A DNA stretch of 64,000 nucleotides, from contig JBANDB010000006.1 of assembly GCA_037576215.1 (NCBI GenBank), positions 4,154,001-4,218,000 of the forward strand, given 5' to 3'. This DNA is from Armillaria gallica. Lineage: Eukaryota > Basidiomycota > Agaricomycetes > Agaricales > Physalacriaceae. A program made the translations under genes and the position numbers. Under the pieces are notes generated by a model. It was not told the DNA's origin. It ran no database searches and worked only from the letters and a program-made list of their open reading frames with translations. Shown one piece after another: positions 11,855 to 24,415 of the stretch (its first letter is position 1; every line of letters starts with the position of its first letter).

Positions 11855-13880
11855 ATGGACAGTCTCCGACGATTCGCTCGCCCAGACACCAGACGAATCC
11901 CAATAGGCACAAGATGATATCCACAAGGAAATCGCCCGACTCGAAGCTCAGCTCCGGTCCTATGTCCCAATCTCACCAAAGAAGAGCATGATGGCAGCTA
12001 GGGAATTTGTCGACACGGCCAACACCGTCTCCGAGTGAGTAGGCTGCTGATATTGTGGGCGCTACCTGAACCTATCTACACTAGAAAAGAAACGAAGGCC
12101 GACTCAGCTATACCGCGTCAAACACGTCCAGCAACAATGGCACCAGTTCCTCCATCATCCAAAGTCCCGACATCTTTGCCTCCAAAGCCTGCGCCATCAG
12201 CTGTTTTGGCCAAATTGGCGAAGAACAGGCGCCTCAGCCTCAACGACGGAGAGGTCGAACCCTCGCACTCAGTTGTATTCACCGACAAGCCTGCTGAGAT
12301 GAAATCAACAGCTGGACTGCACCACGACGAAGGGCTGGCTCTCATTGAAGATTTTACACCAGGCCTTTACGGCCACAAGCCACCCTTAGATGACCCCAAA
12401 GTCGGGTATACGGCTTTCGTATGTAGTCTGTCTTAACTTGACGTTTCGTTTTCATTCTCATTGTTCTTCTAGTTCTCGCTTCCTTCCACATGAGCGCCTA
12501 TAAGATCACTTCGACGTTTCTACATCGCCCCGTCCCGACTCTACTCATGTGTGCGACGATTGGGTTACCTTTGCAGTCGCCGCCGAATGTGGTCTTATCA
12601 AGTTCGGTAAAGCATCCACGCGTGACCGTCGAAGCGAATGACGAAGGCAGGAAAACAGACGCGAAAGGGAAAGGGAAGCAGAAGCAGCAACCACCCAAAC
12701 TTTCAGGGAACAAGTACGTTAACATGAAGCTCATCGACTTTGGTTCGAGGTTACACTTGGCATCTTCTGCGACTGGCGGCAAAGCAGTCATACAATGGGA
12801 TGCGTTTCTGTCATCGCTATTCGAGTCGGACGGTTTTGACATAGAAATGTGAAAAGATAGTTTGAAGGAGAAGATTTTCAAGGGCGACAGCCGAGGTGTC
12901 TCGAATCAATGTCTGTGTTGAAAGAGGGCGATGTCATTGCGTTGATAAATCCCAAAATTCTGAAGCCATTTCAGGTATTCATACTTTTTTTACATCGTGG
13001 TCTGTCTGATCGTTCATAGCGTGCAACCAGTAATCCCCACCCCAACAACAACATCCTCGCACTGATACCGGAATCTGTGGGCACGATCATTGTGATAGGC
13101 CTAGCAAAAGACCTGGGAATGTGCAGTCCTTAAGCGCGACGGATCAGTGTGCGGTTCGTGGTGCGACAAACGTGTGAGCGATGTCTGTGAATGGCACGTT
13201 CAGAATCGAACGTCGTCGCGCTGCGCGTCCTAAATCCTCTGCTTCGTAAGTGAAGTAACTTCCGAACAATGATTCACTCTTACTTTTTGCCAGGACATCT
13301 GGGCATGTCGAACACCGCAATCAAGAAACGAAACCACACTTACGATACTGCGCGGCAATAGGGAGGACGCAGAGGGTTCAGCGACCTACGTGGTATCATG
13401 ACATGTCGTAAAGGGCGCAGGTCCGAGGTCGTTAGAGGTTTCAACCGAAGGCTCAGCGATTACGCGCTAAAGATGCAGATAAGGCTCTCAAAACCCTTTG
13501 GACCGAGACAAGGAGGGGATGAAGGAGGTGATTGCCGCTAGGGAGTTTGCTCAGAAGGAGGATGAAAGGAAGATGCAACGAAGAGAGCCCCAAGACTGAA
13601 CCGAGTACGAAGGAAAGTACCCCGAAGAGCCATTACCGTACAGAGATGGTCAAGCGACTAGGTTTCAATCCCGCAGCCGGCGAGAATGGGTCAGCTACGG
13701 GACGAATTATCATCTGAGGGAGAAGGTTCGTTGATTCTCAAGTAACATTCGTTCGATATCGTTGACGTTGACATTTCTCACTAGCTCGAGGTACTGGCAG
13801 TTATGCAGTCATCAAAGAGAACAGTTGATTTGACTGCTAGCGTTGGGGATGCCACGATGGTTGATCTTGACGACTGAATG
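11855..13880 (+). pseudogene. MCM10: Mcm10 replication-factor relic, copy 1
   Basis: Pieces in family order: MDSLRRFARPD; EIARLEAQLRSYVP; a Ser/Pro-rich region (12140-12410); an OB-fold part including YVNMKLIDFGSR and SATGGKAVIQWDAFLS (12715-12830); LKEGDVIALINPK; NNILALTPES; a zinc-finger-like LKRDGSVCGSWCDKR with SDVCEWHVQ (13125-13205); KSHYRTEMVKRLGFNPAAGE (13625-13685); and an acidic end VGDATMVDLDD (13845-13880). Mcm10 is an essential chromatin-bound factor that helps activate the CMG helicase and binds DNA polymerase alpha. Stops and frameshifts are frequent, for example after 12850, so this is a pseudogene. A working copy should exist elsewhere in the genome. Confidence 0.8.
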
Positions 13881-14059
13881 TTGGAACCGCATACTTGATA
13901 TCTATTTGCATCTACATACCTCGTATAGTACACAATAGTTCGTAAGACTGAAACTGAAAGGTACAAATGACAGGCGATGAAGAACATCTCGTTTTGCGAG
14001 AGAATGTTTGGAGGAGGGAGTTGTGAATATCTTGCATACAGTTCCCCGGGAAGTCCATC

Positions 14060-14690
14060 ATCTCGGGATCCTTTACATAGAGTAACATCGTCTGCTGCAC
14101 TACCGGGTCCGTGGTAATACAGCGTAAGGTCTGTCAAAGACGGCGCATCTCCCTGGGTGTTCAAAGATTAGACGGCCCTCGCTTCACTTTTCCCTGCGTT
14201 CCATGAAGAATTGTTGGAGGATGCGCCTAGTACGGTCGTCTGCCATATGTGAAGGTGCACTCCGTGGTAGGATACCCTAATCCTAGCGGGGACAGGGTAA
14301 GGTCTATTGAATACGGCGCGCCTCCCTGACGAGAAGGATTTTAACTCTTCCGTTGCTGGGTCGTTGTTCAATGACGAATCAAGTGGAGTAGCGCTGAGTT
14401 TCCCGACAGTCCAAGATCGTCTAATGGTAGAATACGGATCCTTCGCTGGTATATTCTTGCTCACTCCTCAGTTAGCTCATCAAAACATTTTTTAAGCGAA
14501 CAGCACTTGCCTCCTTTTCCGTGAAGCGTGTTGGCGGATAGAATGTAGAGCATGGATCTCTCCTCCATCCATCCTTTCCTTGCTCATCAGAAATTGGCAG
14601 TACTGAATAGAGTTCGTCACCACAAATCAAGGGCCAGAGAAAATTAGGCAAAGGCAGGGTGGAACGGGAGAGTAAGGGTCTACACAAGGG
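14060..14690 (-). repeat. Repeat family U, copy 2
   Basis: The GTAAGGTCTGTC...CTCCCTG motif occurs at 14124 and again at 14297, so each U copy carries an internal direct repeat about 170-190 bp apart. The reverse strand has a 98-codon frame with GRRAVFNRPYPVPARIR. It follows directly on the Mcm10 relic and is nearly identical to 50000-50660. Confidence 0.55.
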
Positions 14691-15099
14691 TTAACGTTAG
14701 TCAAAGAATGGAGAAATTATAACTCACTTATATAGAATCCCACGCCATTTTTGACCCACATCTTGGTGGACTAGCACCCTTCCACCCTGTTCGTTGTCGT
14801 AGGCAGCTTGTTCGCAGGAAAGCGATACGTCGTCTCCGCGCGACAAAAATATTGAGGTTTGACGTTGAGGCTGCTGGCATTGATAAGGATGAGAGTGGGC
14901 GTGCGTGAAGGAGCGGAGGATCTACTTTGAATCATATTGGCCAACGAGGAACATAAGCATAGAATTACGACTTACTTTCAAGCTTCAACTTCTCCACTTT
15001 GTTCCTCGACGTGATACCCGTTTCGAAAGGGAGTGTACTTGCATCCAGAAAATCCACCGTTGAACCGTGTTGCAATGCTGGCTTGTGCGATGTTATGGT
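14691..15099. other. Non-coding part of duplication X
   Basis: No gene is recognised. The sequence is almost the same as 50667-51049, with only scattered differences by eye, which points to a young duplication or gene conversion. Confidence 0.5.
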
Positions 15100-16385
15100 A
15101 GGAAATGGTGTTGATGACTAAATATGAAATGAAATATTCATGCCCATCCGCCGGGCGGTGTTCCTGATCTTGACTATGGTCATCGACAAGCCGTTACAAT
15201 AGGCTGATATCGTCCAGGGATGACTGGCAACACCTCGTCAAGAGCCATGGTAGTGTTATGTTCGGTCCTACAAGCGGCCATCGACGCTCTACGAGAAATC
15301 CTCTCTTTGTACCGGCACGTCTCCAAGCAGATACCTGAAGCAGTCTTCCGGACTCCCAGTCGCTAATCCCACGCCATTGTGGTCGATCCCAGCGTCGCCC
15401 ATCCAAAAAGAAGGCTCGTCTGCAGCTCTGCCAGCGTACGGGTATGCTGTGTTTATCGGGTCTGGGATAGCAGGCAGGGCATTTTCACGTACACTGATTG
15501 AAGCGGACAGGTTGGATGTTGCGATGTTGGAAGCGAGGGATGTGTGCTCTGGACGCGGAACGGGGGACAGCCATACCACGACTACCTTGAATTGAAGGCG
15601 ACACACAGAGCAGAGACGGCGAAGCAGATCATCGAGTTGACGGAAGAGCGCCAGTGTTGCAAGGTGGATATGTATGATGTCTTTTTTGACAAAGATGTGT
15701 CTGAGGGAGCCAGGGAGAAGCTGGGGCACTATTTGGAGGAGCTGCCAAGTGAGAAAGGTACGCCGGAGGGACCGGCGGGGATGCAGCTCGCAGACGGGTG
15801 TGTGGGGTCATCTCAACGACAGGTGGCGCGGTGCATCCGTATTGGCTCGTCACAGGAATCCTTTCAAGACTGCTCAAGACGTACTCTTCTTTCTGGTTGC
15901 ATGCGCGCACACCCTGTCTCTCCATCCACAACACCGTCCACACGTCCCGCAGCGATATCTGTGCAAACACATTGTCCACGCTACCAACAGATGGACGTCC
16001 CACCTCCTCGCGCCAATGCAGGAAAAGATTGTTCTCGCGTGTGGACATATGACTGCACAGCGCGCTGGAACTGCCTTGGACGATGGATGGCTCGGCACGC
16101 GCTCGTTTGTTCTACCCAAGCGTGTCCGAGGATCGATGGGACTATCTCACCCAGCAGCCGCCCAACCCTGCGACACTCGGAGAGAAATCCCACACAGAGT
16201 TTATGTTTGGCGGTGGCATCGAGATGGGCACCCCGTCCTTCTTTGACGCTGTTGGATGTTCTGATGACAAGTTTCGAGTGTCGGCTGACCTTGGTGGGGT
16301 ACTCTGCATGGGAATATGTTATCAATTCAATTACTCCCGATGTCAACGGAGCATTCGTGATTCCAGGAAATATTACATGTGAACG
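15100..16385 (+). pseudogene. FAD-dependent oxidoreductase relic 4
   Basis: This is one of the two most complete relics. Rossmann motif AVFIGSGIAGRAFSRTLIEA (about 15445-15505), then LDVAMLEARDVCSG, a region matching LKKKYGAKAAKQII, VFFDKDVSEGAREKLGHYLE (15675-15740), PAGMQLADG, then in other frames GILSRLLKTYSSF (about 15855-15895), DGWLGTRSFVLPKRVRGS, and GGGIEMGTPSFFDAVGCSDD near 16210-16270. At least four frame changes separate the parts. The FAD-binding GxGxxG is intact, but the gene cannot give a full protein as it stands. It lies directly upstream of HET-like copy B. Confidence 0.8.
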
Positions 16386-16587
16386 AAACAGTGTCACACT
16401 TTGATTCAACGCGATAGCATTCGAGGTAGAACCTTGTTGCAACTACACTCCCCTGAGGTTTTCCCTGTATACATCTAATCGTAACAGGATGAGCGGGCGT
16501 CGTATGTGCCATCACTTTCCTTCTGCTTCAGGTCTTCGTTCTGACCGGAACGGTTAGCGCTCCACTGGCGACGGGCTTTGATTCAAG

Positions 16588-18436
16588 ATGATGGCTATAC
16601 AAATCCTTCGCGCAGAGACAACAAGGTATGTAGCTGTAAAATCCCATAGAAATGTACTGAATAACAGTATCATTGAGAAAGACAGACTATTCAAATCTCT
16701 CCGACGTCACCATCATCGCTCCCATTGAAGACGGCTTGTCGATCGAAGATATCAAAGTCCCAAATCAACGAGCCTATACAGGTTCAAAGCCCGTCATACC
16801 ATCCTCTCTCGCTGACACCCCCAGCGCCAGCCTCGGCGTTGATGGACTGATGACGACGTTGAACAGTACTCTTGGCACCGAATACGACCTCACCTCTTCT
16901 CTTTCATCCCTTCTCGAAGTGTACATCTCGAAGAGATATGATTTTGGCACCATTTATGGTTATCTCCGCCCCATATGGTTTGACTGCGACTTGAAGGACG
17001 TCGAGGATTTACTGCGCACCTCTGAAGCGATGGACCTCAGAATACGACAAGAAGCGGTGGTTGATGGCCAGATCACCTCCAAGGGACTGTTCATGGCCCC
17101 TAGGCGCGTCTGGGATCTCTTCAGCAATAGGATGGTGCCTTGGTGGGTTGCCTTGCATACACCATGGGGAATATCACATGCCTGGCTGGATATCAGCCGT
17201 CGCAAAAATATCCTCACTTCCATCAATGGACATGGATGGCCCGTGCCCATTCCAAAAGACATCAATCTTGATCTCGTTCGTATTGAAATGCTGAATCTCG
17301 GAGCAGAGTATGCATGGCTGGATGTCCTCTGTCTGAGGCAGGAAGGGGGGCAAAATGAGGAGCTGCGTGCGGAGGAGTGGATGTTGGATGTGCCCAATAT
17401 CGGAAATGCATATGCCTTAGAAAAGGTGGTTTGCTACTTCAATGGGCTCGGACGGCCCTTGGAGCGTGGTTTCGATTTTGATAGTGCTCGGAGTTGGTTC
17501 AAACGTACATGGACGTTGCAGGAGACGAGTGACAATTGGACGATAGGCGGGGATACGGGCGACGAGATGTTGAATGATGAAGTACGGAAAAGATTCAAGT
17601 CACAACTGGTATTTATGGAAGCGGCCGGTTTTTCTTCCTTGCTCGAAGTGACCAGCTGGCTATCGCTGTTGCAGAATCGCACATCCGAGAAGGACGTGGA
17701 TAAAGTTGCAGCACTGACATACTTTTTGGCGTTGAACGGCACACAAGCACACAATGAAACACGGCCCACTACATCTACCACTCACGATTTTACAAAGATC
17801 GACCCCATTTCAAACGATAATTCCATCGGAACAGGTGATCCAGCCTTGACCACAGCACCGGCATACTCTGAGTTGGAGTCTGCTGAAGATGCTTGGACAG
17901 CTCTAGTGAAGGTGATGTGGCGGTATCATCGTTCAGAGATACTCTTTTTGTATCATGAACCTGGGCCTGAAAAGAATATATGGAGACCATCATGGCAGCA
18001 GGCTATGAACTGGGATATGCAAAGTATCTCATATGTTTCCTACTCATTTCCTCTTGGGCATGTTGATCACGATATGAAGATGGGTACCTATTCATACACT
18101 GGCCGGTGCATTCAATCGGCACAGGTGCAAGGGTTGGCCACGCCGGGAGCGGCGCCCCGCAAAGGATGCTTGATTGTCCAAACCCGATCCTGGTACAGAG
18201 GGAAGCATCAATATCGATACAAAATTTCCGCTGACCATCAATACCCAATACCGGATGGCGAATATTCATTGCTATGTGCCCCGGGCCGACGTTTCAGATC
18301 AAAGGGGACTGTATGCGTTGTCGGGAAAATGCTGCCCGATCAAACATTTCTAAAGATATCGGTGTTCGAAGTCATCGACTGGCCATGGAAGCGACTGAAG
18401 TGGAAGAGTAAAGAGTCGCATATTGTTCTTGCTTGA
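16588..18436 (+). CDS. HET-like domain protein, copy B
   Basis: My model has two exons, 16588-16625 and 16678-18436, with a 52-nt intron, giving about 598 residues. The ATG at 16588 is the first after an in-frame TGA (16579-16581). The intron is GTATGT...TTGAG; ending it at the upstream AACAG would lose any in-frame ATG. HET hallmarks: WGISHAWLDISRR, YAWLDVLCLRQ, EWMLDVPNIGNAY, GLGRPLERG, SWFKRTWTLQET. The HET domain occupies roughly residues 120-320, followed by a region containing LLQNRTSEKDVDKVAA, a Ser/Thr-rich linker, a conserved segment FLYHEPGPEKNIWRPSWQQ, and a C-terminal beta-rich-looking part ending near the stop. No signal peptide or membrane segment is seen. HET proteins act in non-self recognition and cell death in fungi; a role here is by family analogy only. 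Confidence 0.82.
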
Positions 18437-19169
18437 AATACTCAAACAGAAGTTGATTATATATGGCTTCTGTATACACTTTGTGAAAGTGTCACTCCTT
18501 GCTCCATAAAATGCACTGTGCATTGAATACTGCCTCTGGCAATAAATCCACGTCCATTCCCTTCATGCTGGTCTGATATAAGATGAATTAATCTCACAGA
18601 CCCGTCGCAGCAAGCACAGGCTTGATAATTTATACCTTCAGGGAAAGCATGAGAATGTAAGTGAATTCCTGGAGTTTGCAAAGGCTGCAGAGAGGCTCAA
18701 AAACGACATCGAGGGAGGGCTTATGTTCAAGCAGCCTGAGCCTCGACTCACAGGCTATTCTAAATACCCACGAGAGGCCATCTCCCCACGTCTTCTCTAC
18801 TCATCCCTCGACGGCTAATGTTGAGTACATACATCACCGGATACGTCGATTTTCTGAAGATCAACAGCGAAGCAGACGGCGAGAACAAGACCTTACCAGC
18901 ACGTCGAGAAGCACAAGGAAGAGGCTAGTATTCAACGGAACTCGACAGCATGTCTCATTCATCGTCTCTAGCAGAACGTGCCAGAGAACAAATCCGACTG
19001 GGCAAGAACGGTAGAATGAATGATATTTGTTTCCGGTACTTCTATCTAACTGCGATAGCACAAATGATGTTGTCCAGCAGTATAATCTGCTGCTGGATGC
19101 ACCCTGTAAATATGAAGTCAGAGGTAAAAAGAAAACAACGATAACGGTGATTGATACCTTCTCGGAGTT
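18437..19169. other. 3' flank of HET copy B, duplicated
   Basis: This parallels 7498-8399. A forward frame starting MSHSSSLAERAREQIRLGKN (18950-19144) is open in this copy but interrupted in the other, so I do not call it a gene. Confidence 0.4.
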
Positions 19170-20740
19170 CGCTTCCTCTTCAGCGATGGGCTTGTTGATG
19201 TCGTTGATAGGCCAACGTAGCATCATGACACGGTTGTCCAGTCCGAACTCCCTATTGAACGGCTCTGACATTCCATATACCCTCTTGTCATCCTTTTATC
19301 ACATCCAACAAACTCTGCTGTCCAAGGTATCATCAACAAGCGTGAGTGCGAGGACGGAAACCTCGACTGCTTCGTCTCCAGTGTACATTCATCTGACCCA
19401 CGTATATGGCACATCGAGCAGAATCCGCTTATTATCAGAGACGGACATTGCTCAAGTAGCTCGGCAAATTTGAGGTTCGATGCATAGATGTAGAGATTTG
19501 GAAATTACTCGAGGAGGCGGAGGCAGAATGGTGAAGCAGTGTATGTGGAGCTGAAGACAAATGTTGGCCTAGAGGGTAGACCGTCGAGGTAGACATACTC
19601 GGTTCTCGGGCACGATTTCCTTCATGATTCCCTCCGTGTCTTCTTCCGCCTCCTGTGCATGCACCGTTATTGGGACACCGAGATCCACGGCTAGTATTGG
19701 GCGAATACCCGTTGTTGCACAGTGGTGTAAGCCGATCTCACCAAGTCCAACACAAGATTGATGCGACAGTGCAGTGAGAATCCTAGATTCAACGGCAGGG
19801 GTATATGGATTTGCTTTGTGTTTGGATGGAAGCGATCGAGGGGCGACAGCTTCAAAGTCGTAGAATACAATGAACGCCTGGCGTTGAGTTAGTAAGAAAA
19901 TCGAAGCAAAAAGGAGAACGTACCGATAACGAATCGATACCCTCCCATCTCCCATCCGCCAGCTCCTTCCATGTTCCTCGCATGAACACTTCCGGTTTGC
20001 ACCCACTGCCATCTCTACATCCACACCCTCATATACGCCCTTGACAAAGTCAAAAGCCGTCTCATACTCCTTTCAGGGTACTTTGAGCGATACAAAGCAA
20101 ACGTAGAGAGAAAACACATATGGATGTCGACTATCGTGGACTGGGAGGTCAACGTGTGCTGGGGAACGCCGGAGGTCATCAGGAGCACGAGAGCATTTTT
20201 TATTGGCGATCTTTCCCATGGCGATGGAGGTGATTGTAAAGAACCGGAGACGGGAAGTCGCAGCATGGAAGTATCGGAAAAAAAGGTGTGTGCCGTCTGT
20301 TTTTGTACGAGTCCTCCTTTCTCCTTCGCTTCAATACCACTGTCGGAACATTGAATCCCTTCCTGAAATGCCAGCACAATACCTCTCGAGTCAAAGAGAC
20401 AACATTGAGGAGTTGGAGGTGAACATGGAGGGAAGCGCGCAAGCGGTAGAGTTGCTGATGGCGAGTCTGTAGATGATGATGTTGTTTGTTTAGCACTGAA
20501 GAGCTGGCCAGGGCGCTTGTGGAGCCGTCGAGATGCATGTTTATCTTCCGAATACGTGTTATCGAAGTCATTCAATGTCCGACGTTGGATGTGCACCAGT
20601 GAAAGTGGATGTTGGTAACGCAAGTATCAGAGCTGTTTATCCAAGGTAATACGGCAGTGGGTCCGGGCACTGAGTCATGGCACAAGCTGGATCGGGAGGT
20701 GAGACGCACGCATAAGCGGGGACGCGTCGGGCATCCAGCA
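19170..20740 (-). pseudogene. TatD-like hydrolase relic, copy B
   Basis: Reverse-strand pieces: STIVDIHMCFLSTFALYRSK (about 20140-20080), where the HxH metal ligands have become HMC; QSCVGLGEIGLHH (about 19750-19720), matching the family GLGEIGLDYH; LAVDLGVPITVHAQEAEED (about 19695-19640), matching the family TIHxREAEED; then IPWTAEFV near 19330. Frameshifts and stops separate the parts. An insertion relative to copy A lies at about 20480-20640. It ends abruptly at about 20740, against an inverted FAD-oxidoreductase relic. Confidence 0.75.
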
Positions 20741-20744
20741 CATG

Positions 20745-21420
20745 GGCGAAGAGAAAAGACATCTTCGCAATGTCATGCCCAACATGTAAACTCTGCATGG
20801 GACTTCTCGCCGAATCTAGTAGGAGGGTTGGGCGGCTGCTAGGTGAGATAGTCCCATTGATGCTCAGACGCGCTTGGGTACAGCACAAACAAGCGCATTC
20901 CAAGCCAGTTCCCGCGCGCTGTGTCGCCATATGGCCTCACACGGGAATGATCTTTTCCTGCATCGAGGCAAGGAGGAGGGACGTCCTTCCGTTGGTAGCG
21001 TGCACGATATGTTTGGCGCGAATGTCGCCACGGGGGGTATGAACAATGTTGTCGTAGATGGAAAGATAAGGAGTGTGCATGTACAGCCGGAATGAAGAGT
21101 ACGTCTTGAGCAGCCTTGAGAGGATCCCCGTAACGAGCCTATATGGATGCACCGCGCCGCCTGTCATCGAGATGACCCCGCACACCCCATCTGCAGCTGC
21201 ATTCCCGCCGGTCACTCCGTCGTACTCCAGCCACCCTTCTCACTCGGCAGTTCCTCCAAGTGGCGCCCCAGCTTCTCCTTGGCCCCATTTAACAACCTGA
21301 TAATCCGCTTCGCTGCCTCCGCACCAAGTTTCTTCTTCAAATCAGATATGTAGTCATGGTATAACACCCGTTATCCCAGACCCAAGGATGACAATGTCGG
21401 CGCATGTAAAGATTCAGACT
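20745..21420 (-). pseudogene. FAD-dependent oxidoreductase relic 5
   Basis: The reverse strand reads ADIVILGSGITG near 21400 and then jumps, by an internal deletion, to a segment like HDYISDLKKKLGAEAAKR, AKEKLGRHLEELPSEKGGW, GVISMTGGAVHPYRLVTGIL, SRLLKTYSSFRLYMHTPYLS, VHTPRGDIRAKHIVHATNG (about 21170-20975), and a C-terminal part around LTQQPPNPPTRFGEKSHAE near 20820. About 25 residues between the Rossmann helix and the HDY segment are missing, and frames change. It borders the TatD relic at about 20740. Confidence 0.75.
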
Positions 21421-21839
21421 GAGATAAATCTTTACGCGGTAGGGAAAAGTAGCTGTGTGCGCAAAGAGAGCTAGTGAACAGAGTAACACCCAGACTGAGG
21501 AACAGAGTGGAAAGGATTTTTGCGCATGGTCGAAGTAGGTTGCAAAAGCAGAGGAGGCGACAATTTGAAACTCCGAGTTTCCTTGCTCTTCTGTTGCGAA
21601 CAGCGTTATTTATTCAACGCATCCATATCATCGCGTCTTCTCGTCGTCTGCGTCATGGTCGAACCTTTCCAACCCTCCGTGCTCTACGAACAGACACACT
21701 TTCGATAGATTCGCAGTCGATTAAGCCGTTTCGTGGTTTTTGATAGACAATCCATGTCTAACTTGACGGCTACCAATCTGAGCTCCTTATGCTCGAATAC
21801 ACCTCGTCCTTGAAGTCCTTCTTCCTTCCCCGGTCTGTC

Positions 21840-23140
21840 ATAGCGGAACCAGTCGTTTACAGAAAGAACGGCTACGCCAGAAGCAGCGACGACGGTCATA
21901 AGCAATGAGCCTCAAATATTACAACCCTGTCACCCGAGTTGGTCTTGAAGGGTTTCAAGTTATTGACATGCGTAGGTCGCAACGTGGGGATCCATTTGTT
22001 CCATGGATGATGGGACCAGGTAAGCGACATCCTTCCCTTCTTGACAGTTGCTTAACACTATCTCTGCATAGGATTGTTAAACAGACTGGCACCAGTGGTC
22101 AAGTGGATTCCAAGGCCAGCTCCAACGCAAATAGTGCTCTTTATTCAACGTTTGCTGCCATGGGATTCTTCGCTAGGTGAATATGTTTTATTTTCTTCTA
22201 CGTTTGGGGCATTTATCTATATATTTCCTCAACAGCGCGCTCGGACCAAAACTCATGCTCCTGATTGACAATATGGAATACACCTTGTACATCGGATCCT
22301 CTTTGTGGTTACTATCCTTTAATCCCTAGTTAATCAACGCTGATATTATTTCTACAGCCATGAACATTCATTCCAAGGCCGACTTCGTCGTCAGCCATCT
22401 TTCAGATGTGCGCTGGTTTCTTATAGGCCACACAGGGCTCGTTGATGACGGCGTACCCTATTGCAACGCAAAACAGGAAATTGTCTAATTCACGCCTTGG
22501 CAGTGTTGTCGAGGCGTCTGTTACTGCTGGGAGAAACCGGAAATCAGCAGTAAGCGCCCGAGCTTTCGTAACACACGACTGCATGTCCATTCGTGTTTAC
22601 AGGCCAACGCTGTTAATGATGGGACATACGTATGTTGGTATTTTCAACCATCCTACTTTTCGCTTAAGGTTTTCAGGTTGGATTCCTAGTCCTTACTTCT
22701 CTTTCCGATACTAATGGCGAATCCCGACAAGATGATACGTTCGGATGGAACAAAAGTTACGACCCCCTGACAACCCCTCTGGAAGACCGAAATTATAAGT
22801 CTCTTCGTGACGCTGAAGTCTGATCCAACAATCGACGCTTCAACTCCGTCCAGAATTCAGGGGCTTCGACGGCGCCATCTTCAACATCTGTGTCCAGGCT
22901 CGAACAACGTCTGCTACTGGATCTCCCAAATCACCGGGTCTATCCTCATTGGTCTCCTCCTCGACTGAAAATCTATCAGCTGTCGTATCCGCGCCTACAT
23001 GATGCCTCCTGATACTTCACATAGGTACATGAATATGTTTATTTCGGAATGGGCCCTCCTTGTCGGAGGTCTCGTGTTTGCATATCAAGAATCATAATGA
23101 TCTAGACGACGAGACCATGTCAGTTCATCTATCTTATTAA
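21840..23140 (+). pseudogene. UNC93-like MFS transporter relic, copy 1
   Basis: Pieces typical of fungal UNC93-like major-facilitator proteins: LKYYNPVTRVGLEGF (21908 on), GQVDSKASSNANSALYSTFA then AMGFFA (22098-22175), LGPKLMLLIDNMEYTLYIGS then SLW (22240-22310), AMNIHSKADFVV, and the C-terminal YMNMFISEWALLVGGLVFA (23020-23085). Short introns are visible, for example GTAAGC at 22021 and the segment before 22360. Stops and frameshifts occur. The whole stretch corresponding to the late membrane segments (DPMIILLCPMFF to IQSAGAA in copy 2) is deleted. Several hydrophobic segments remain. A pseudogene. Confidence 0.72.
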
Positions 23141-23791
23141 CTTTGATGTTTTTCATGGCCTTACTTCTAGCACGTGGATGGATGATAAAGGACAGATACA
23201 TCCAACTGAAACTGTCAGACTCACTGCTGAGATAAAAGCTACCTTGGCATCTTCAGAATTTTCATGTTGGTGATTAAGGACACTTCATGATTGACGACTT
23301 TATTCCAGTATATTCGTATCGAATACTACCCATTTTTGTGCTTGCCATCGTAACGTGTGCTGATGAAAAAGAGGGTTGACATATCTTAGGGTTAGTCGTC
23401 TTCTCTCGAGGTTACCTGGTGGATCCGACTTCATCTCTGATGTGAATGAATTAACCGCCGTCGGTGGCAGGAGTCCATTGATTGAATTCAATTGGCACGC
23501 TTCTCTAGTACTTCAACTTGTTCGCGCTCCGGTCACTAGTCTGCGAGATTTCGATTTTTTTTCGGTTCAATCTTACGCTCCATCCACTGGCTCGACGAGG
23601 AAGTCGCGACTATTCCGAAGATGCTACGCGCATACCTATCGTTGCGTGACTAAATGGAGCTGGGATCTTGATCCTTGTCCTTGAGTTCTACGTGTCTCGA
23701 AGTTATCTAGACGCTTAGGTCGCTTCTGTGAGTGTTTGTTGATTTGAAGCTCTCGCCGGGGTCTGAGTTTGGCCCTATTTTGCAGGCAACC

Positions 23792-24415
23792 ATGTCCCAC
23801 AGGCGCCTCTATCGCTGTGATCTCTTCAGTCTGGAGAAACTCACGACGCGTTGACGGATGCGCTTGAGCGTGCATTGAAGAAACTACAAAGCATCTTCAC
23901 AAAGGATAATTTCAAGCACATTTCTCAAGAGTTGCTCGACAACGAGAGCCCCAACGCTCTGCTCTTGGTCATATCATGTAAGTCGACATCGTCTCGCTAT
24001 CTGATGGTATATCAGACTCTTAGATCTTAACAGCATTGAGTGAGATCACACCGCTGATTTCGTGATCTCTGGAGTCCTTTCCCTCCGAAGCTTCAAACCA
24101 CGATACGACAGTCCACTAGTACAAAACTATACCTTGTTTATCTACAGAGCTCATTTCTTCGTCTTCTGCCGAAGACAGAGACTTATGCCCGAATCCCGAT
24201 ATCACGAAGCAGCTCAGATCACTCCCAAGGTTTTGCAGGACCTCGACTACTTGCTGCATTCCATCAATATCAAAGCGCAGCATCGCAACAAGAAGGGCAA
24301 TCTGCGTAGGAATCTTTGTGGGGATCACGAAGGCGTGGCGCGCTTATGGTTGCATCCTGTGGATGGGCCTATGGCGTCGCTTGCATTCAACCACGGTTTC
24401 TTGCATTCGGCTTAG
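23792..24415 (+). pseudogene. 5' fragment of a TRANK1-like helicase gene
   Basis: It starts MSHRRLYRCDLFSLEKLTTR and hits a stop, then in another frame LERALKKLQSIFTKDN, ISQELLDNESPNALLLVIS, an intron with GTAAGTCG at the same place as the intact gene (31161), and then YHEAAQITPKVLQDLDYLL and INIKAQHRNKKG. This equals the first 150 or so codons of the intact gene at 30980. After NKKG the sequence diverges and no helicase motif follows. A truncated duplicate. Confidence 0.78.

Larger units (their letters stand above)
10381..15541. repeat. Segmental duplication X, copy 1
   Basis: This roughly 5.2-kb block has a second copy at 46228-51517 in the same orientation. Order in both: U repeat, N-terminal FAD-oxidoreductase fragment, Mcm10 relic, U repeat, then the 5' part of another FAD-oxidoreductase relic. 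By eye the last part (13800-15541) is much more similar between copies than the first part. Shared sequence stops at 15541, inside the FAD-oxidoreductase relic. Confidence 0.8.
20745..24415. repeat. Segmental duplication Y, copy 1
   Basis: The order [reverse FAD-oxidoreductase, UNC93-like relic, upstream region and first exons of a TRANK1-like gene] is repeated at 27247-31500. Non-coding parts are also shared, such as the blocks around 21520-21600 and 28360-28400 and around 23500-23640 and 30650-30790. This copy is the more degraded one and stops after about 150 codons of the helicase gene. Confidence 0.75.

Noticed and set aside
18950..19144. Small forward gene starting MSHSSSLAERAREQIRLG
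   Set aside because: The duplicate at 8190-8380 is interrupted by stops and frameshifts, and no splice partners could be found.
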